Positions 1 through 8,652 of a stretch of 64,000 nt of DNA are shown in pieces; position 1 is the stretch's first letter, and each line of letters opens with the position of its first letter. The stretch spans positions 3,027,443 to 3,091,442 of the forward strand of contig OZ243922.1 of NCBI GenBank assembly GCA_965213905.1, given 5' to 3'. The translations under genes were made by a program, and so were the position numbers. The notes below the pieces were generated by a model. The model did not search any database. It had not been told where the DNA came from and saw only the letters and a list, made by a program, of their open reading frames with translations. The DNA is from SIRX01 sp965213905 (GTDB taxonomy: Bacteria; Actinomycetota; Rubrobacteria; Rubrobacterales; Rubrobacteraceae).

Positions 1-127
1 CACCGTCAATGATGTACTCGTGAAACTCTTTCTTTGGTCTACCCTTTGGCATGTGGAACCATTCTGACAGAACAGGCAGAGAAACACTAGCTACATCTAT
101 ACCGGGGAACAGGTTCACCAGAACCAC
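1..127 (-). CDS. Partial ORF of unknown function, cut by the left edge
   Basis: An open frame runs leftward off the window from a TAG codon at 143-145, with possible GTG starts at 127 and 118 and an ATG at 52. The visible residues include a hydrophobic stretch and a basic segment, PKGRPKKEFHEYI. I do not recognise the family, and 42 codons are too few to judge. No clear Shine-Dalgarno site precedes the candidate starts. It may be the beginning of a real gene or a decayed fragment. Confidence 0.25.
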   Translation of the reverse strand, partial: MVLVNLFPGIDVASVSLPVLSEWFHMPKGRPKKEFHEYIIDG

Positions 128-373
128 CGCCGCCCATAGTTCCTAGTAGGATAGAGCATCGCAAGCCTGGAAAAGGTTCTCGCGGGGTGGCGAGGTGGGG
201 CGGTTCAAGCTGAGTCAGCGGTTCTGGGTTCAGGCAGCTTCGTGAGGGCCAGGAAGCCGGGAAGAAGGGCCGGGTAGACTACTGAGTTCCAGGATGCCCA
301 AATTGGAGGAGGTATCCGACCATGCCTCCAGTACAATTCAGGCGATAGCGGAACATATTAACTGGAGGCGATT

Positions 374-1033
374 ATGTGCGGCAGATATACCCTCAAATCC
401 AATGGAAAGGCAGTCGCCAGTCTCTTCGGCCTCGCGGAAGAGTTCGAGATAGAACCCCGGTACAATATCGCGCCCACTCAAAACGTTAAGGTCGTTTTGG
501 AAGACGATGGCAGGCGGCTTGAGGCCATGCACTGGGGCCTCATACCTTCCTGGTCAAAAGACCCGTCAATAGGCGCGAGGATGATAAACGCCCGGGCCGA
601 GACCGTGCCGGAAAAACCTTCTTTCCGAAGCGCATTTAAGAAGCGTAGGTGTCTGATACCCGCCGACGGTTTCTACGAGTGGCAGAAGCAGCCGGACGGC
701 AAGCAGCCTTTTCACTTGCGAATGACAAACGGCCGCCCCTTTGCCTTTGCGGGACTGTGGGAGACGTGGAACATGGAAGGCGGAGAGGAGATGCTTTCCA
801 CGACCATCATCACGACCGAACCCAACGAAGTCGCCGCCGAAGTTCACAACCGGATGCCCGTGATTCTTACGCCGGAGTTCTACGATGCCTGGCTGGATAC
901 CGAGAACGACGACCGAGAGGAACTTCTCGCGATGCTTGCGCCGTACCCCGCCGAAGAGATGGAAGCCTATCCGGTGAGTCGAAGCGTCAATCGCCCGGCG
1001 AACGACTACCCGGAGGTGCTGCAGCCAGTCTAG
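374..1033 (+). CDS. SOS response-associated peptidase (SRAP / YedK-HMCES family)
   Basis: This family shields abasic sites in single-stranded DNA by forming a covalent DNA-protein crosslink through its N-terminal cysteine once the start Met is removed. All four active-site positions are visible: Cys2 (start MCGRYT), Asn72 in INARAET, Glu102 in GFYEW and His158 in VHNRMPVIL. The 219-residue length is normal for the family. The ATG follows CTGGAGGCG, a good ribosome site. The gene lies 23 bp before a DinG-type helicase in the same direction, so the two may form a small DNA-repair unit. No LexA-type operator was recognised upstream. Function is confident from family knowledge; pairing with dinG is inference. 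Confidence 0.93.
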   Translation: MCGRYTLKSNGKAVASLFGLAEEFEIEPRYNIAPTQNVKVVLEDDGRRLEAMHWGLIPSWSKDPSIGARMINARAETVPEKPSFRSAFKKRRCLIPADGFYEWQKQPDGKQPFHLRMTNGRPFAFAGLWETWNMEGGEEMLSTTIITTEPNEVAAEVHNRMPVILTPEFYDAWLDTENDDREELLAMLAPYPAEEMEAYPVSRSVNRPANDYPEVLQPV

Positions 1034-1056
1034 TCCTCGCCCCGTATACTCTCGGA

Positions 1057-1461
1057 GTGACCGGAACTAACAAAGACTCTAGTAAGAACGGCATACTCAA
1101 GGAACCGCGCCTCTTCTTCGCCGCGGACGGCCCTCTCGCCTCAAGAAAGCCCGGCTACCGGGAACGCCCTGAGCAGGTAGACCTCGCAGGGGCCGTCGAG
1201 GAGTGCTTCGCATCCAAGTCTGTCTTGCTGGCCGACGCGCCGACGGGTACTGGAAAATCCCTGGGCTATCTCGCTCCCGCAATCCTGCGTGCCGCCCAGC
1301 GTGGCGAGAAGGTCGTGGTCTCTACCGCCACCCTCGCCCTGCAGGCGCAACTACTCACGGAAGACCTCCCGCCGCTGAGTAGCGCGGCGGCGGAACTTCT
1401 CGGATACCCCGAGGACGAGGGCGTCTCCCACGCCGTGATGAAGGGCCGCAGGAACTTCTTG
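1057..1461 (+). CDS. dinG: DinG/XPD-type helicase, 5' exon (split by group II intron)
   Basis: This is the first 135 codons of an ATP-dependent superfamily 2 Fe-S helicase. It has a Q-motif-like N-terminus and Walker A ADAPTGTGKS at about residues 68-77, followed by motif Ia (STATLALQAQL). It ends in MKGRRNFL, the conserved block just before the first Fe-S cysteine. At 1462 the reading continues into GTGCG, the canonical 5' end of a group II intron, so coding similarity stops there. Joining codon 1459-1461 to 3941 restores one uninterrupted frame in phase 0 (679 residues in all). The GTG at 1057 is the best start available, but its ribosome site is weak. The rest of the gene is at 3941-5575. 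Confidence 0.85.
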
Positions 1462-2041
1462 GTGCGCCGCAGAACCGAGTGTAAAGATACCTTTTGCAGA
1501 AAGGAGAGGTTCGGAAGCAACGGGTATATAAAGGCTAAGAAAAGGAGGAAACGTAAAACCCAAGACCTCTGGGTCAACAGCTTACCTGACGGCGAAAGCC
1601 GAAGGGGACAAGAGCATGCTGGTAAAGCGGGAAGTGTCCGAAGGCGTTTACGGCACGGTCTCGCAAGGCCCGCGCGATATGGTGAGAGCTGGATTGCCCG
1701 AAGCCCAGTTCCCGGCGATGTAATTGCTCATCCCTCGACCACAACGCCTAGCATGCGAGGATGTCGGCATACGGTGGTAGCAAAGGAAGCCATCGGAACC
1801 TTCCGGCTGACGAGCGGTGGGGAGCGACCCCACTCAAGGGAACGAACGGGACACCTACGTCGCGCTAGAAAACGTCTGGCACTCAGGGAATGCGGGATGA
1901 CCTACGGGGCGAGAGCCCTACGGTTACGGAGTGCTCATAGTAGTCGTGGGAGTAACGACCCACCAAGGAGACCGGGAAAGCCGGTCACAGGGCGAAGGGG
2001 CACAGGTGTCATGGATGTATCGGGAGAGGGAAGAGCGCGAG

Positions 2042-3838
2042 ATGCGCGACACTGAAACGATCCTGAACATCATCCACGAACGAGGCAGAAGAGGACTGCC
2101 TTTGGAACGTGTCTATCGACTGTTATTCAACCCCAACTTGTACCTCACAGCTTACGGGAAGATCTACCGAAACGACGGTGCAATGACCCCCGGAGTCACG
2201 GAAGAAACTGTGGACGGGATGTCTATAGCTAAAATCGAGGCGATCATTGACGCCTTGCGTCAGGAACGCTATCGGTGGCGGCCAGCGAGGCGAACTTACA
2301 TCGAGAAGAAAGGAACCAATAAAAGACGCCCGCTAGGACTCCCCACCTGGTCAGATAAGCTGCTACAAGAGGTCATCCGTCTCATCCTTGAGGCGTACTA
2401 CGAGCCTCAGTTTAGCGACCACTCTCATGGCTTTAGACCAGGAAGAGGATGCCATACCGCTCTTTCAAAGATCCACCGGACCTGGACTGGTACGGCCTGG
2501 TTCATCGAAGGGGACATATCCGATTGCTTTGGCAGTCTGGATCACGAGACACTACTCTCGATCCTTTCGGAGAAGGTTCACGACGGTCGCTTTCTGCGGC
2601 TGATCTCAAACCTTCTGAAGGCCGGGTATCTGGAGGACTGGCGCTTCCACAATACCCTCAGCGGCTCGCCGCAAGGAGGCATCGTAAGTCCTGTCCTTTC
2701 AAACATATACTTGGACCGGCTGGATAATTTCGTCGAACAGACATTACTTCCCAACTACAACCGCAAAGCCAGAAGGAGAGCAAACCCGCAGTACAACAAA
2801 CTCAAAAACGACGCGAGAAGCCTGGCAAACAGGGGAAAGATACAGGAAGCCAACGAACTGCATAAGCAGGCTCGACATCTTCCAGTTTACGACCCCAACG
2901 ACTCAGGCTACAGGCGACTGAGATACATAAGGTACGCGGATGATTTTCTTCTGGGCTTCAACGGACCGCGGAAAGAAGCCGAGCAAATCAAGCACCAACT
3001 CGGAGAGTTCCTGGGTACGTCCCTTAATCTGGAACTCTCGCAGCCAAAGACGCTCATTACTCATGCACGCTCGGAGGCAGCACGATTTCTTGGCTACGAC
3101 ATTGTTGTTCTACACAATGACGCAAAGCACAATCAGAGAGGCCGCGCTATCAACGGCGGGATCGGCCTGAAAGTGCCCGCGGAGGTAGTGAGCGAGAAGT
3201 GTGCCCTCTACATGCGAAACGGCAAACCCATACACCTGAAGGGACGAACGAGCGATAGCGTTTTCAGCATCGTCTCTCAATACCAACAGGAGTTTCGGGG
3301 CGTCGCCGAATACTACCAGTTGGCCTATAACCGCTCGACGCGGTTCGTCCGTTTGAAATGGATCATGGAGCGATCACTTACCAAAACCTTGGCGAATAAA
3401 CTTCGTACCAGGGTTCCAAAGGTCTACAATCGCTTCGGCACCATTATTCAGACGGATAGGGGACCTTACAAGGGTCTCGAAGTGAGAATCGAGCGAGAAG
3501 GTAAAAAGCCGCTGGTAGCGCAGTGGGGAGGTATATCACTCGCGCGAAATAAGGAAGCGGTTCTAAACGACCATCCCTACCGTGTCTGGAATGATCGCAC
3601 AGAGGTAGAGGAACGACTTCTGGCAAGTGTCTGTGAGCTTTGCGGCTCAACAGAGAATGTCGAAGTCCACCACATCCGAGCCCTGAAAGATCTCCAGCGC
3701 AAGGGACGGGCCGAAAAGCCTGAATGGGTCAAAAGGATGGCATCACGTCACCGTAAGACCCTGGTTGTCTGCCAAAATTGCCACATCAGCATCCACGCTG
3801 GTAAAGGCAAGAGGAGCCAAGCTCTATGTTGTGGATAG
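2042..3838 (+). CDS. ltrA: Group II intron reverse transcriptase/maturase with HNH endonuclease
   Basis: This multifunctional protein assists folding and splicing of its own intron, cleaves target DNA and copies the intron RNA. The RT core shows the fingers block (RRPLGLPTWSDKLLQEVIR), FRPGRGCH, SGSPQGGIVSPVLSN and the catalytic YIRYADD. A maturase (X) domain follows, then a C-terminal HNH zinc domain with CELCG, the HH pair of EVHHIRA and CQNCHISIH. I chose the ATG at 2042 (MRDTETIL) because related proteins begin near this motif; an in-frame ATG at 2015 would add nine residues. Length is about 598 residues, full size for the family. No frameshift or stop interrupts it. Confidence 0.93.
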   Translation: MRDTETILNIIHERGRRGLPLERVYRLLFNPNLYLTAYGKIYRNDGAMTPGVTEETVDGMSIAKIEAIIDALRQERYRWRPARRTYIEKKGTNKRRPLGLPTWSDKLLQEVIRLILEAYYEPQFSDHSHGFRPGRGCHTALSKIHRTWTGTAWFIEGDISDCFGSLDHETLLSILSEKVHDGRFLRLISNLLKAGYLEDWRFHNTLSGSPQGGIVSPVLSNIYLDRLDNFVEQTLLPNYNRKARRRANPQYNKLKNDARSLANRGKIQEANELHKQARHLPVYDPNDSGYRRLRYIRYADDFLLGFNGPRKEAEQIKHQLGEFLGTSLNLELSQPKTLITHARSEAARFLGYDIVVLHNDAKHNQRGRAINGGIGLKVPAEVVSEKCALYMRNGKPIHLKGRTSDSVFSIVSQYQQEFRGVAEYYQLAYNRSTRFVRLKWIMERSLTKTLANKLRTRVPKVYNRFGTIIQTDRGPYKGLEVRIEREGKKPLVAQWGGISLARNKEAVLNDHPYRVWNDRTEVEERLLASVCELCGSTENVEVHHIRALKDLQRKGRAEKPEWVKRMASRHRKTLVVCQNCHISIHAGKGKRSQALCCG

Positions 3839-3847
3839 GATACTGGA

Positions 3848-3940
3848 GAGCCACGTGATACGGAAACGGTCATGCGTGGTTCGGAGGGAGGCCGTCGGAA
3901 AAGTGCCCGAACTCGGGTAACTCGCTGGCGGCCTACCTAC
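3848..3940 (+). ncRNA. Group II intron domains V and VI (catalytic core, 3' splice end)
   Basis: Domain V spans 3848-3882. Its outer stem GAGCCACG pairs with CGTGGTTC, it contains the AGC catalytic triad at 3849-3851, and it is capped by a GAAA loop (3863-3866). Domain VI follows as a hairpin whose right arm is CGGCCTACCTAC, with the expected bulged adenosine near the 3' splice site. The intron ends after AC at 3940, the usual AY ending. Confidence 0.88.
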
Positions 3941-5575
3941 TGCACCAAGCGCCACCTCGAGACCCTGATGAGTGGTTCTATCTTCGACTCGGAACTCGTC
4001 GCCAACCTCGACAGGTGGGCCGCCGAGACCGAGACCGGCGACAGGGAGGACCTCACGTTTCCGATGCCCATATCCGCCTGGGCCGAGGTAGCCTCTGACG
4101 GAGACGACTGTTCACCGAGAACATGCACGTACAGAAAGGGTTGCCACTACTACGCCCATCGCGACGCGGCCTCAGAAGCCGACATCCTGGTGGTGAACCA
4201 CGCGCTACTATTGGCTAACGTCGCCTCCTACGGGTCTATCTTCGATACGGAGAACCGCCACTTGATAGTAGACGAGGCCCACCGCCTGGAAGAGATTATG
4301 GCCGACGCCTTTGGCGCACGGGTTTCCTACGCCCGTATCCTCTACGTCACGAGGCAAGCACGAAAACGCTGCGAGGCAGCGCACGCCGCGACGAACACCG
4401 CCGAGATGGCTGCTGAGATGTTTTTCGAGGAACTCTCGGGCGGAACTACCCGGTTGCACCAGAGTCCTCCTAAAGCCCACTGCAAGCTGGTCGAGGCGCT
4501 TAGGGACTTGAGGAGTGTCCTCGCGCACGCCCCCAACGAGGAGGCAAACCTGCTTCAGGGGATGGTCGGGAGATTGAGGAGAGACCTCGAAATGTTCTTT
4601 GGCAACCCCGACGATGACTATGCCTACGCGGTGGTTGCCGGCAGGAATCGAAGCCGGTCAGCGAACATGAAGAACTACCCTGAACTGAAGAGTTGGCTGG
4701 TCGAGACGGCTGACGTGTTCCGGGAGGAGGTGCTGCCTCATTTCGAGGAGGGCGGAGTCGTCCTTACTAGCGCCACCCTGGCCTCCAGCGCTGGTAAGAA
4801 CCGTTCCTTTGCCTACGCGAGAAAGAGACTCGGGCTAGACGAGGTGCCGGAAATCGCGGCAGAGGGCCACGGGAACGGCGGGGATGGTAAAGAGGCTGAC
4901 GAGGTCTCGCGACCGGTAAGCGAGTTCGCGGGCGCTGAGGTCTTCGACTACGGAAATAGAGTTCTCATCTACGCCGAGGACGGCGCAAGCGGCGGAATGC
5001 CCGCGCCAACCTTTGGCAACGCCGACGCCTTCACCCGAGGATGCGTTCGTAGGACGGAGGAACTCGTAGGCCTCTCTCGCGGCAGGGCACTCATAATACT
5101 CTCGACCAAACGGGCGGTCTCCGCCTTCCGCGAGACCTTCAAATCACCATACCCCGTGCGCTACCAGGGCGACGATGCCCCTGGGAGGCTTGTGAAATGG
5201 CTTAGAGAGACCGAAGGCGGAGTGTTGGTTGGAACCGCGTCTTTCCGAGAGGGCATCGACGTCGCGGGAGAGGCATTGTCGCTGGTCGTCATGGACAAGG
5301 CCCCGTTCGCGCCGCCGGACGACCCGGTGACCTCGAAGTTGAAGGAGAAAGCCGGAGACGCGGCGTTCCGCGAGATTTTCTTGCCGAAGGCGCAGGTGGC
5401 GATGCGTCAGGGTGCGGGAAGGCTGATGCGCCGTCCCGAAGACCGGGGAGTCATAGCGATACTCGACCCGCGAATCTCATCTAAGGGGTGGGGCAAGACG
5501 ATACTGTCCAGCCTGCCGCCTGCCCCCAGGACTACGGAAATCGCGGACGTCGCCCGCTTCTTCGAGGCCGGGTGA
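3941..5575 (+). CDS. dinG: DinG/XPD-type helicase, 3' exon
   Basis: This is the remainder of the split helicase, 544 codons. Its first codon, TGC, encodes the first Fe-S ligand (residue 136 after splicing); the other three cysteines follow at about 192, 197 and 203 in DDCSPRTCTYRKGC. Helicase motifs are the DEAH-type Walker B (LIVDEAHR), the VLTSATLAS block, and motifs V and VI (VGTASFREGIDV; QGAGRLMRRPEDRG). The family unwinds 5'-to-3', resolving R-loops, D-loops or G-quadruplexes. The protein is intact only if the intron is spliced; unspliced mRNA would give a truncated product. It ends 2 bp before the convergent gene at 5578. Exact substrate is unknown. Confidence 0.9.
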   Translation, partial: CTKRHLETLMSGSIFDSELVANLDRWAAETETGDREDLTFPMPISAWAEVASDGDDCSPRTCTYRKGCHYYAHRDAASEADILVVNHALLLANVASYGSIFDTENRHLIVDEAHRLEEIMADAFGARVSYARILYVTRQARKRCEAAHAATNTAEMAAEMFFEELSGGTTRLHQSPPKAHCKLVEALRDLRSVLAHAPNEEANLLQGMVGRLRRDLEMFFGNPDDDYAYAVVAGRNRSRSANMKNYPELKSWLVETADVFREEVLPHFEEGGVVLTSATLASSAGKNRSFAYARKRLGLDEVPEIAAEGHGNGGDGKEADEVSRPVSEFAGAEVFDYGNRVLIYAEDGASGGMPAPTFGNADAFTRGCVRRTEELVGLSRGRALIILSTKRAVSAFRETFKSPYPVRYQGDDAPGRLVKWLRETEGGVLVGTASFREGIDVAGEALSLVVMDKAPFAPPDDPVTSKLKEKAGDAAFREIFLPKAQVAMRQGAGRLMRRPEDRGVIAILDPRISSKGWGKTILSSLPPAPRTTEIADVARFFEAG

Positions 5576-5577
5576 AG

Positions 5578-5958
5578 CTACGGCAAACTTTCCCAGTCGA
5601 AGCTGGTCTCCGCGACGAAGGCCCTGAGGGACTCCTGCAGCTTCTCCGCCGAGAGGATGAAGAGTTCGGCGTGTAGCCTCCGGGTGTGGGCGTCCGGGTC
5701 GTCCTTGCCCAGGGGAGAGGAGTCAACCTCCTCGCGGGCTTCGAGGTACAGGCCGCCCTCGTCCGTACCGGGTTCGCAGTAGGGTCTCCAATCCTCCACG
5801 GCCTTCTCATGGGCCATGCCAGCTATCAGGAGTTCCTTCCAAAGCGTTTCCGCGTCCTCTGAGACCGAAGTCCTCAGCACCGAGGGGTTGCGCGTCATCC
5901 GCCCGACCTGTTCCCGGTTCTCCGCCAACCGAGCCGCTGCTTGTTCTCTGTCTTCCAC
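5578..5958 (-). CDS. Hypothetical protein, 126 aa
   Basis: No family recognised. The protein is acidic, soluble-looking and rich in Glu, Ala and Arg, with amphipathic helical stretches, no membrane segment and no signal peptide. It starts 1 bp after the stop of the upstream minus-strand gene (5960-6838), so the two are very likely co-transcribed and may act together. Its stop is 2 bp from the stop of the convergent helicase gene. Composition and tight packing argue for a real gene, but nothing visible points to a function. Confidence 0.6.
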   Translation of the reverse strand: MEDREQAAARLAENREQVGRMTRNPSVLRTSVSEDAETLWKELLIAGMAHEKAVEDWRPYCEPGTDEGGLYLEAREEVDSSPLGKDDPDAHTRRLHAELFILSAEKLQESLRAFVAETSFDWESLP

Positions 5959-5959
5959 T

Positions 5960-6838
5960 CTACTCTACCCATCCTTCTAGTTGCGCGTGAACTTGCAGAA
6001 GGTAGCTTTTCTCTTCTCCGGGTTCTCCGGGAAGCCTCAAAATGGAGAAGAGTGCCTTCCAATCCTCCCCTCCGTCGGTGAACGAGTAGTACTCGTACAA
6101 ACAGTTCTCATCCTCGCTGCCGGACGTTTCATCCTCCCTCGTCCAGCCCGCCTCCTCTAGCTGGGTAGCGTAGTGCTGCATTAGCTGCCGTAAGCCGAGG
6201 GCTGTGCGGAGTGTCGTGTTAGAGGACGCCCCTTCAAGGCCCCTGTAGCCGCCTCCGCCGCCTCCTTGAATCTCACGGGCTCCGGGCGGCGGCTTTAAGG
6301 CGGGTATGATTACTTCCTCCTGGAAAGGCCCGTGCCGCCCTCTCCTAAAGCAGGGCGAGTTGCGTCCCTCCCCGGTGAAGACCCGGAGTCTGACGTCGGT
6401 GGGGGAGTCCTCACCGCCTAAAGGCACCTCGTTAGTGGTGAGGAACAACGCAGGCCCGCGCTCCCCCTTGCAGTAGAGTTCAGGGTCGCCGGGGATGCTT
6501 CTTTCAAAACCCCCTTCGCGCCATTCGTTCTGCCGCTTCTCCCAATCGGCCTCTGCTAGCGCCGCTTGGAACGCTTCGCGTGCCTCCTCGGCTGCTGAGT
6601 TTGAGTCCAAAACGACCACTACCTCTTGTCCCCTGGGCCAAGAATGCCGGGCCAACGACCCTACCAGGCTAACCCCTTCGGGCATCGTTATCTCGAAGGA
6701 CATGCCCTCCGGCAGTTCACCAACGTACAGTTCTGGGACTTCCGCGCCCTCTCCCGCGTAACGTTCCGAGAGAAGCCTTAACGCCAGGGCGCGTATTGTG
6801 TTCTCGCCGCCGGTCTCTATCCGAACCACCTCCATCAA
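5960..6838 (-). CDS. Hypothetical protein with two related halves, 292 aa
   Basis: I do not recognise this protein. Two segments look alike: an N-terminal one around ALAEADWEKRQNEW followed by an ALFLTTNEVPL strand, and a C-terminal one around QLEEAGWTREDE followed by ALFSILRL. Each has a helix ending in an (A/G)DW-type motif, an acidic stretch and hydrophobic strands, suggesting an internal duplication. A glycine run separates the halves. There is no signal peptide or membrane helix. It is the first gene of a two-gene minus-strand unit with the 126-residue gene at 5578-5958. A binding rather than catalytic role is possible but unproven. Confidence 0.6.
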   Translation of the reverse strand: MMEVVRIETGGENTIRALALRLLSERYAGEGAEVPELYVGELPEGMSFEITMPEGVSLVGSLARHSWPRGQEVVVVLDSNSAAEEAREAFQAALAEADWEKRQNEWREGGFERSIPGDPELYCKGERGPALFLTTNEVPLGGEDSPTDVRLRVFTGEGRNSPCFRRGRHGPFQEEVIIPALKPPPGAREIQGGGGGGYRGLEGASSNTTLRTALGLRQLMQHYATQLEEAGWTREDETSGSEDENCLYEYYSFTDGGEDWKALFSILRLPGEPGEEKSYLLQVHAQLEGWVE

Positions 6839-6952
6839 GAAGTACTCTTCCTACAATACATCTTATCGTCTGGGACTCTGACTCTACAGTTGTGAGGAGA
6901 AGCGGAAAACCGAGGACAAAATCTCTATAAGCAGTGCGTTTCTACAAACAAC

Positions 6953-7348
6953 ATGGTTTCTGTTAATCTCACGGGCAGGAAGGCCAATACACGCTGGGGA
7001 GGTATCGGCTCAATGAAGTCTGGCGAGGGGAAGTCCCGCACGACGCCGGAACCCGAGGGGCCGGAACAGATAGCCGAGAAGGTTCAGAGGACGCGTGAAG
7101 GCTTCTCTGGGCGGGTGTGGCGGGCCTTCTGGCGCGTAACCGGTCTTGAGAACCTGTCTCCGGGAAAGCGGGTGATTATTCTTTCGGTCGGCCTTGCCGA
7201 ACTCGGGATACTAGGACTTGGCATCTTCACGGACCTGGCCGCCTCGTGGCTTATCACAGCCGCCCTGGCGATTGCGCCCCTGGTCTTCCACAAGACGAAG
7301 AAGGAAAAGCAGGACGGCGGAACCGTCTCCGGTAAGGGTTCTCGATAG
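6953..7348 (+). CDS. Small putative membrane protein, unknown function
   Basis: No family recognised. The N-terminal half is charged and probably cytoplasmic. The C-terminal half has two hydrophobic segments (from RVIILSVGLAELGILGLGIF and from LITAALAIAPLVF) that would form a membrane hairpin with a basic tail. The first ATG (6953) has no good ribosome site; the ATG at 7013 (MKSGEGKSR) is a possible alternative giving about 111 residues. The gene stands alone between two opposite or distant transcription units. Orientation and topology are predictions only. Confidence 0.55.
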   Translation: MVSVNLTGRKANTRWGGIGSMKSGEGKSRTTPEPEGPEQIAEKVQRTREGFSGRVWRAFWRVTGLENLSPGKRVIILSVGLAELGILGLGIFTDLAASWLITAALAIAPLVFHKTKKEKQDGGTVSGKGSR

Positions 7349-7408
7349 GAAACGCGGACACACCGTCGTGGTGGACGGCGACTACCTCTCGTGGTGAGGT
7401 TCGGTAAA

Positions 7409-7552
7409 CTAGCGCCGACGCGACTCCACGACCCAACGGAGTAGGAAAACCATCGCGACGATGCCCACCACCGCCGGCATCAGCGGTGCGGCGGCACAGA
7501 GGGCCACGTCTCTGCCGATTAGGAAGCGGCAGAGATGGGAGGACTGCTGCAA
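7409..7552 (-). CDS. Candidate small membrane protein (47 aa)
   Basis: The gap 7349-7683 holds a short minus-strand frame that ends in one hydrophobic helix (PLMPAVVGIVAMVFLLRWVV) and a basic tail ESRRR. This is a normal layout for a small inner-membrane peptide. The possible TTG start at 7552 directly abuts GGAAGAGG, which is too close; a GTG at 7507 would give 32 residues. The evidence is composition only, and it could be a gene remnant. Confidence 0.25.
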   Translation of the reverse strand: MQQSSHLCRFLIGRDVALCAAAPLMPAVVGIVAMVFLLRWVVESRRR

Positions 7553-7683
7553 CCTCTTCCCAGACACAAGGCACAACGGCGCTCGATAGTGCCGGCGGCG
7601 CGAAAGTTTATCCCGAGGGCCATTGCCAAACCTTTCACAAGGTCATTACACTGCTTGCATTGAGACAAGTAGGGGAGGATTCT

Positions 7684-8652
7684 ATGACTCGCTACAAACC
7701 GGCCAACTCCTTCGAGACCCCGCGCTTCTCGGGCGTCCGAACCTTCATGCGGCTGCCAAACGTGCGCGACCTCGAAAACGCCGACGCCGCCATAGTCGGC
7801 GCCCCGTTCGACACGGCGACCACCTTCCGGGCGGGTGCACGCTTTGGGCCGGAGGGCATCCGCAGCGCCTCGCACATGCTCAGGCCCTACAATCCATCGC
7901 TAGACATCTCCATCTTCGAGCACCTCTCCGCCATAGACTACGGAGACGTGCCGGTGGTGCCGGGCTACATCGAGGAGGCTTACGGGCGGATAGAGGCCGG
8001 CCTCCGGGAGATACACGAGGCCGGGGTAATCCCGATAGTGCTTGGCGGCGACCACTCGATAGCCCTGCCGGAGCTTAGGGCGGCCGCCGCTGTCCACGGG
8101 CCTCTTTCTCTCGTGCAGTTCGACGCCCACCCCGATACCTGGAACGAGTACTTCGGCAAGCGCTACACTCACGGCACGCCGTTCCGGAGGGCGGTTGAGG
8201 AAGGGCTTCTAAAGACCGAGAGTTCCATACAGGTCGGGATGCGCGGGTCGCTTTTCGACGCCGGAGACTGGGACGACGCCCGCGAGCTTGGCTTCGAGAT
8301 GGTAGAGACCGACGAGGTGCGGAGAATCGGTTTGCCGGAGACCGTCTCCCGCATCCGGGAACGCATTGGAGACGAGAAGGTCTACGTCTCCTTCGACGTG
8401 GACTTCTGCGACCCGGCGTATGCGCCGGGGACGGGCACGCCGGAGGTCGGAGGCTTTACCAGCCGGGAGGCGCAGGAGTTCTTGCGGGGGCTTTCGGGGG
8501 CGAATATCGTCGGGGGCGACGTAGTGGAGGTCTACCCGGCCTACGACCCGGCGGAGATTACGGCCTTCCTGGCCTCAAACGCAGCCTTCGAGATACTCAG
8601 CCTGGTCGCCGTGCGCGCGAGGGAGAACGCGGGGGAGGGATCTAAAGCGTGA
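7684..8652 (+). CDS. speB: Agmatinase / guanidino-acid hydrolase (ureohydrolase family)
   Basis: A manganese ureohydrolase that removes urea from agmatine or a related guanidino compound. The binuclear metal motifs are intact: GGDHS (His at about 124), FDAHPD and SFDVDFCDP. Length (322 residues) and the GTGTPEVGG loop fit the agmatinase-like branch rather than arginase, but substrate cannot be fixed by sequence alone; guanidinobutyrase and guanidinopropionase are close relatives. The ATG follows GGGGAGG at good spacing. Its TGA overlaps the GTG start of the next gene, a sodium:solute symporter, so the pair is translationally coupled and probably takes up and hydrolyses the same guanidino compound. 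Confidence 0.88.
   Translation: MTRYKPANSFETPRFSGVRTFMRLPNVRDLENADAAIVGAPFDTATTFRAGARFGPEGIRSASHMLRPYNPSLDISIFEHLSAIDYGDVPVVPGYIEEAYGRIEAGLREIHEAGVIPIVLGGDHSIALPELRAAAAVHGPLSLVQFDAHPDTWNEYFGKRYTHGTPFRRAVEEGLLKTESSIQVGMRGSLFDAGDWDDARELGFEMVETDEVRRIGLPETVSRIRERIGDEKVYVSFDVDFCDPAYAPGTGTPEVGGFTSREAQEFLRGLSGANIVGGDVVEVYPAYDPAEITAFLASNAAFEILSLVAVRARENAGEGSKA

Larger units (their letters stand above)
1462..3940 (+). mobile_element. Complete group II intron with RT/maturase, inserted in dinG
   Basis: A self-splicing retroelement of 2479 nt. The 5' boundary is GTGCG at 1462. The 3' end has domain V (3848-3882, GAAA tetraloop), domain VI and the terminal CCTACCTAC. A full RT/maturase-HNH protein lies in the domain IV position. 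The boundaries are supported independently, because removing exactly this segment rebuilds the conserved DinG sequence in frame. The last six exon bases (TTCTTG, IBS1) can pair over their whole length, with one G-U, with CAAGAG at 1609-1614, a candidate EBS1. The intron lies in the sense orientation, as splicing requires. I infer that it is active or recently active. The structural class is not settled; the HNH domain suggests a chloroplast-like lineage. Confidence 0.93.

Noticed and set aside
1931..2041. Longer N-terminus for the intron maturase starting at 1931
   Set aside because: The stretch lies in the intron RNA core and the conserved family start begins around 2042.
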